Positions 60,711 through 64,000 of a DNA stretch of 64,000 nucleotides are shown here, one piece after another. The stretch is taken from assembly GCF_011046735.1 (NCBI RefSeq), contig NZ_CP049258.1:4296001-4360000 (forward strand). The letters run 5' to 3'. The stretch comes from Nordella sp. HKS 07 (GTDB taxonomy: Bacteria > Pseudomonadota > Alphaproteobacteria > Rhizobiales > Aestuariivirgaceae). The notes beneath the pieces are model-generated. The model saw nothing but the letters and a program-made list of their open reading frames with translations, was not told the DNA's origin and made no database searches. How positions within the stretch are numbered: position 1 is the stretch's first letter; each line of letters begins with the position of its first letter. A program made the translations under genes and the position numbers.

Positions 60711-62186
60711 ATGAGTTTGTCCGCGGGATTGAATATCGCACGCTCGGCTCTTGCCGCTGTCTCGGGCCAGACGGCGGTGATATCGCGCAATATCTCCGCC
60801 CTGAACGACCCCCATTACGCCCGCCGCACCGCCAATGTCGCCTCCCTCGTCAGCGGCGGCGGCGTAGAAATCTCATCCATCACCCGGTCGACCGACAAGG
60901 TGCTCTTTACGACAAAGCTCGATGCCGCCTCGCGCGCGATGATGCATGAGGAGATCGCCGCCAGCCTCGACGCCTTGGAGAATACGATCAACGATCCCAA
61001 TCTGGGCCGGTCGCCCTCCGCCCTGATCGGTAAGTTCAACGACGCGCTTCAGCTTTACGCCAATGCGCCGCATGATGTGACGGCAGCGTCGTCGGCGGTG
61101 GCCGCCGCCGCCAATCTGGCGAATGCGCTGAATGATGCGACCTCGACGGTTCAGGGCGTGCGGGCACAGGCCGATGCCGACATGGCAAGCTCCGTCGATC
61201 GGATCAATTCGCTACTGTCCAGGCTCGAGGATGTGAATGCCATCATTGTCAGCCAATCCGAGACGGCCGGCGATCTCAACGACTATCTCGACCAACGCGA
61301 AAAGATCATCTCCGAGCTCTCCGAGGAGATCGGGATCAAGACCGTGTCGCGCGGCAGAAACGATCTTGTAGTCTATACGGATGGCGGCGTTACCTTGTTC
61401 GAGAGCAGGGCGCGAGCCGTCACTTTCCAGTCGACCGGGGCGTTCACGGCGGGAATCGAAGGCAATGCCGTCTATGTCGATGGCGTGCCGGTTACCGGAG
61501 ATACGGCCGGCATGAAGACCCATTCCGGCCGCCTGGCCGGCTATGCCGCGGTTCGCGACACGCTGGCTCCTGCCTATCAAAGCCAATTAGACGAAGTCGC
61601 GCGTGGCCTGATCGTGGCTTTCCGTGAAAGTGACCAGAGCGCAGCGCCGGCGCTGCCCGATGTGCCTGGCCTCTTCACCTGGTCCGGCGCCCCGGCCACG
61701 CCGGGCGGCGCGATCGTTCCGGGAATTGCCGGGTCGATCAAGGTGAACGCCAATGTCAATCCCGCCGTGGGCGGCAATGTCAATCTCCTGCGTGACGGCG
61801 GCATCTCCAATCCCGCGAACCCGGCCTATGTATATAATGATTCAGGAGCAGCGGGCTTCAGCGACCGTCTGCGCGAGCTGCTCGATATCATGTCGACGCC
61901 GCAAGGTTTCGACACGCAGGCCGGCCTTGGGACGAATGTCACCCTGGTCAAATTTGCCGGCGCCTCGGCCGGTTGGCTCGAGGAAGCGCGCAGGTCCGCC
62001 ACCAGCGATGCCGATTATAGTGCGACGCTGCTCAACCGGGCCGGTTCCGCGCTTTCCAATGTAACTGGCGTCAATCTCGACGAGGAGATGACGATCATGC
62101 TGGAGCTCGAGCGTTCATATCAGGCATCGGCAAAGCTTGTCTCCACGATCGATTCGATGTTTGACACCTTGTTGGCGGCGGTCTGA
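60711..62186 (+). CDS. flgK: Flagellar hook-associated protein FlgK
   Basis: This 491-residue protein starts SLSAGLNIARSALAAVSGQT, then AVISRNISALNDPHYARRTA. It contains ADADMASSVDRINSLLSRLE and LNDYLDQREKIISELSEEIG, and ends with GVNLDEEMTIMLELERSYQA. This is the first hook-filament junction protein. A good GGAGG lies upstream. Confidence 0.94.
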   Translation: MSLSAGLNIARSALAAVSGQTAVISRNISALNDPHYARRTANVASLVSGGGVEISSITRSTDKVLFTTKLDAASRAMMHEEIAASLDALENTINDPNLGRSPSALIGKFNDALQLYANAPHDVTAASSAVAAAANLANALNDATSTVQGVRAQADADMASSVDRINSLLSRLEDVNAIIVSQSETAGDLNDYLDQREKIISELSEEIGIKTVSRGRNDLVVYTDGGVTLFESRARAVTFQSTGAFTAGIEGNAVYVDGVPVTGDTAGMKTHSGRLAGYAAVRDTLAPAYQSQLDEVARGLIVAFRESDQSAAPALPDVPGLFTWSGAPATPGGAIVPGIAGSIKVNANVNPAVGGNVNLLRDGGISNPANPAYVYNDSGAAGFSDRLRELLDIMSTPQGFDTQAGLGTNVTLVKFAGASAGWLEEARRSATSDADYSATLLNRAGSALSNVTGVNLDEEMTIMLELERSYQASAKLVSTIDSMFDTLLAAV

Positions 62187-62190
62187 CGAC

Positions 62191-63240
62191 ATGAAGACAT
62201 CCTATATCTCCACGCTTTCGCTCACCGATATGCCGCGCCGCTCCATCGCCGAGTTGCAGACGCAGCTCCTCAAGGCGCAGAAGGAACTCGGCACGCGTCG
62301 GCACGCCGATATCGGCCTGGAACTTGGCCACCGCACCGCGCAGACGCTCAGCTTCCGGCATGATTTCGCGAGGCTCAAAGGCAACATCGACGCCAACGGG
62401 CTGGTCAAGACCCGGCTCGACATGACCCAGAACATAATGAGCAGCCTGCGTACCAACGGACAGGAACTGCTCAACTCCCTGTCCGTCGCGCATAGCGGAA
62501 CATCGGATCCGAGCATTGCTCAGGGAAAGGCCGAGGCGGCGATGAATGCCCTGATTTCCGGCCTCAATACCACGGTCAATGGTGAGTATATCTTTGCTGG
62601 CATCAATAATCAGGTGAAGCCGGTCGCCGATTACTATGACACGCCGCAATCGGCGGCGCGCCAGGCTGTCGCCGACGCCTTCATGACCCGCTTCGGCGTC
62701 TCCCAATCGGCGCCGGCGGCGGCAAATATTACCGCCGCTGATATGCAGGACTTTCTCGACAACGAGTTCGCCGCCTTGTTCGACCAGGCGGCCTGGACGG
62801 CCAACTGGTCCGAGGCCTCGAGCGAAAACGCCAAGAGTCGCATTTCGGGGACGGAGACGATCGCCACAGGCGAGAACGCCAACGCGCCGGGGATCCGTAA
62901 GCTGGCGGAAGCCATCACCATGGTGGCCGATCTGGGGATCAAGAACCTCAACAAGGAGGCTGGCCGCGCGATCGTCGACACCGCGATGAAGGTTCTGGGA
63001 GAGGCTATGGGGGAGATGGCTTCGGCCCAGGGGAACCTCGGGACCGCGCAGGAGATGCTCGAGAAAGCCAATGAGCGTATGTCGCTGCAGGCCGATATCC
63101 TGAACAAGGAGATCAACGCGCTCGAGGCCGTGGATCCCTATGAGGCAGCAACCCGGGTCAATACGCTGATGTCGCAGATTGAAACCGCCTATGCACTGAC
63201 CGGGCGGATCCAGAAGCTCTCTTTGCTGAACTATCTCTAG
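62191..63240 (+). CDS. flgL: Flagellar hook-associated protein FlgL
   Basis: The ATG at 62191 follows flgK by 4 bases; 349 residues. Flagellin-like helices at both ends (LQTQLLKAQKELGTRRHADI at the N-terminus; NLGTAQEMLEKANERMSLQA, DILNKEINALEAVDPYEAAT at the C-terminus) and GEYIFAGINNQVKPVADYYD in the middle identify the junction protein FlgL. Confidence 0.93.
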   Translation: MKTSYISTLSLTDMPRRSIAELQTQLLKAQKELGTRRHADIGLELGHRTAQTLSFRHDFARLKGNIDANGLVKTRLDMTQNIMSSLRTNGQELLNSLSVAHSGTSDPSIAQGKAEAAMNALISGLNTTVNGEYIFAGINNQVKPVADYYDTPQSAARQAVADAFMTRFGVSQSAPAAANITAADMQDFLDNEFAALFDQAAWTANWSEASSENAKSRISGTETIATGENANAPGIRKLAEAITMVADLGIKNLNKEAGRAIVDTAMKVLGEAMGEMASAQGNLGTAQEMLEKANERMSLQADILNKEINALEAVDPYEAATRVNTLMSQIETAYALTGRIQKLSLLNYL

Positions 63241-63262
63241 TGAACCGAAAAATGGGTGCGTA

Positions 63263-63610
63263 ATGTATCATTTCTCTTACGGCGAGATCATCAATGACGC
63301 CGGTTCCACGTCGCGAGACCGCGAGCGGCTGGCGCTCGACCGGTCAATCGAGCTCCTGCGCGAGGCCGATCAGCAGGGCGGCGAGTCGAGAGTGGCCCTG
63401 GAGGCCTTGCTCTATGTGCAGCGTCTGTGGTCTCTGCTGCTGGAGGACCTCGCCAGGCCCGGCAATGATCTGCCCGAAAAGCTGCGCGCCGACCTGATCT
63501 CCATTGGCTTCTGGATACTCAAGGAAGCCGATATCACCCGTGAGGACAAGGCGCGCAGCTTCAAGGGACTGATCGATATCTCATCGATCATCCGGGATGG
63601 TCTCAAGTGA
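63263..63610 (+). CDS. flaF: Flagellar biosynthesis regulator FlaF
   Basis: This 115-residue protein has the FlaF pattern: [20 protein letters not shown], then [20 protein letters not shown] and [36 protein letters not shown]. FlaF promotes flagellin translation or secretion, opposite to FlbT. Its stop overlaps the flbT start. Confidence 0.95.
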   Translation: MYHFSYGEIINDAGSTSRDRERLALDRSIELLREADQQGGESRVALEALLYVQRLWSLLLEDLARPGNDLPEKLRADLISIGFWILKEADITREDKARSFKGLIDISSIIRDGLK

Positions 63611-64000
63611 GCACGTCGATCCGCATATCGCTTCAACCGGGCGAGCGGATATTCATCAATGGCGCGGCGCTCAGGGTTGATCGCCGCGTGTCGCTCGAAT
63701 TCCTCAATGCCGCAACCTTCCTTCTCGAGAACCACGTGCTGCAGGCCGAGGATGCCACCACGCCGCTCAAACAGCTCTATTTCGTGGTGCAGACGATCTT
63801 GATGGATCCGGCGACCGCGCCGCAGTCACTTTCGTTGTACAGGGAGTTTCATGCCGCATCGCTCGCGGCCTTCGAGAATGCCGCCATTCTGGCGGAGCTC
63901 AAGTTCATCGATGGTCTGGTGACAAACGGCAGAACTTTCGAGGCATTGAAGGCGTTGCGCGCCTTGTTCCCGCGCGAAAGCGAGATTCTGGCCACGAAAC
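63607..64000 (+). CDS. flbT: Flagellin mRNA regulator FlbT (3' truncated by window)
   Basis: The GTG at 63607 overlaps the flaF stop (GTGA) and the frame stays open to the window end, giving 131 visible residues. The translation ([20 protein letters not shown], then [20 protein letters not shown] and [20 protein letters not shown]) is that of FlbT. FlbT binds the 5' leader of flagellin mRNA and limits its translation in alphaproteobacteria. flgD, fliQ, flhA and fliR would be expected next. Confidence 0.93.
   Translation, partial: MSTSIRISLQPGERIFINGAALRVDRRVSLEFLNAATFLLENHVLQAEDATTPLKQLYFVVQTILMDPATAPQSLSLYREFHAASLAAFENAAILAELKFIDGLVTNGRTFEALKALRALFPRESEILATK

Noticed and set aside
1-64000. 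CRISPR arrays, tRNA or rRNA genes, insertion sequences
   Set aside because: No regularly spaced direct repeats, no tRNA-like cloverleaf with TTCGAATC-type arms, no rRNA sequence and no transposase motifs were found by reading.

Overview
The window looks like chromosomal DNA of a motile alphaproteobacterium of the order Hyphomicrobiales (Rhizobiales). The evidence is a Rhizobium/Agrobacterium-type flagellar locus (motA-fliM-DUF6468-fliN-fliG-flhB ... motB-motC-fliK-rem-flgE-flgK-flgL-flaF-flbT), the alphaproteobacteria-specific proteins MotC, MotE, FlaF, FlbT and Rem, RIME-like intergenic mosaic repeats, a CtrA-type box and GC-rich codon use. No tRNA, rRNA, CRISPR array, transposase or integrase was recognised.

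Region 1 (1-13.2 kb, + strand) is the 3' part of a phage-tail-like contractile injection (eCIS-type) cluster: spike protein gpV (cut by the window edge), a small unknown protein, a gp25-like baseplate wedge protein, two consecutive baseplate J-like proteins, tail protein I, a large DUF6519/beta-helix protein and a small basic coiled-coil protein. The second J-like protein carries a lectin-like beta-propeller with a repeat of about 45 residues. A lone outer-membrane-type protein (13.4-14.3 kb) and a 620-bp stretch without a convincing gene follow.

Region 2 (14.9-28.2 kb) is a sugar uptake and catabolism locus. It has a DeoR-type repressor, an ADP-dependent gluco/phosphofructokinase-family kinase, a class I aldolase-like barrel protein, an FGGY kinase, a complete CUT1 ABC importer (binding protein, two permeases, ATPase), a transketolase and a second FGGY kinase (XylB-like). 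No sugar dehydrogenase or isomerase is visible. The combination suggests a kinase-kinase-aldolase-transketolase route for an unidentified ketose or polyol.

Region 3 (28.2-33.7 kb) is an amino-acid (arginine/ornithine) catabolic region: Lrp regulator, ornithine cyclodeaminase, CtlX-type guanidino hydrolase, a variant arginase/agmatinase, a GntR/FCD regulator with a perfect 18-bp palindromic operator, and a DapA-family enzyme. A FixL/FixJ-like two-component pair (33.7-35.8 kb) follows; its PAS domain appears to lack the FixL haem histidine.

Region 4 (36-64 kb) is the flagellar locus: fliI, flgF and a DUF1217 gene on the minus strand, and motA through flbT on the plus strand, with a single flagellin gene between fliP and fliF. 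fliM carries an apparent one-base frameshift near its 3' end. Three copies of a two-hairpin repeat (9.5, 39.0 and 51.7 kb) occur; copy 3 preserves its second stem by paired base changes. The locus runs off the right edge inside flbT.
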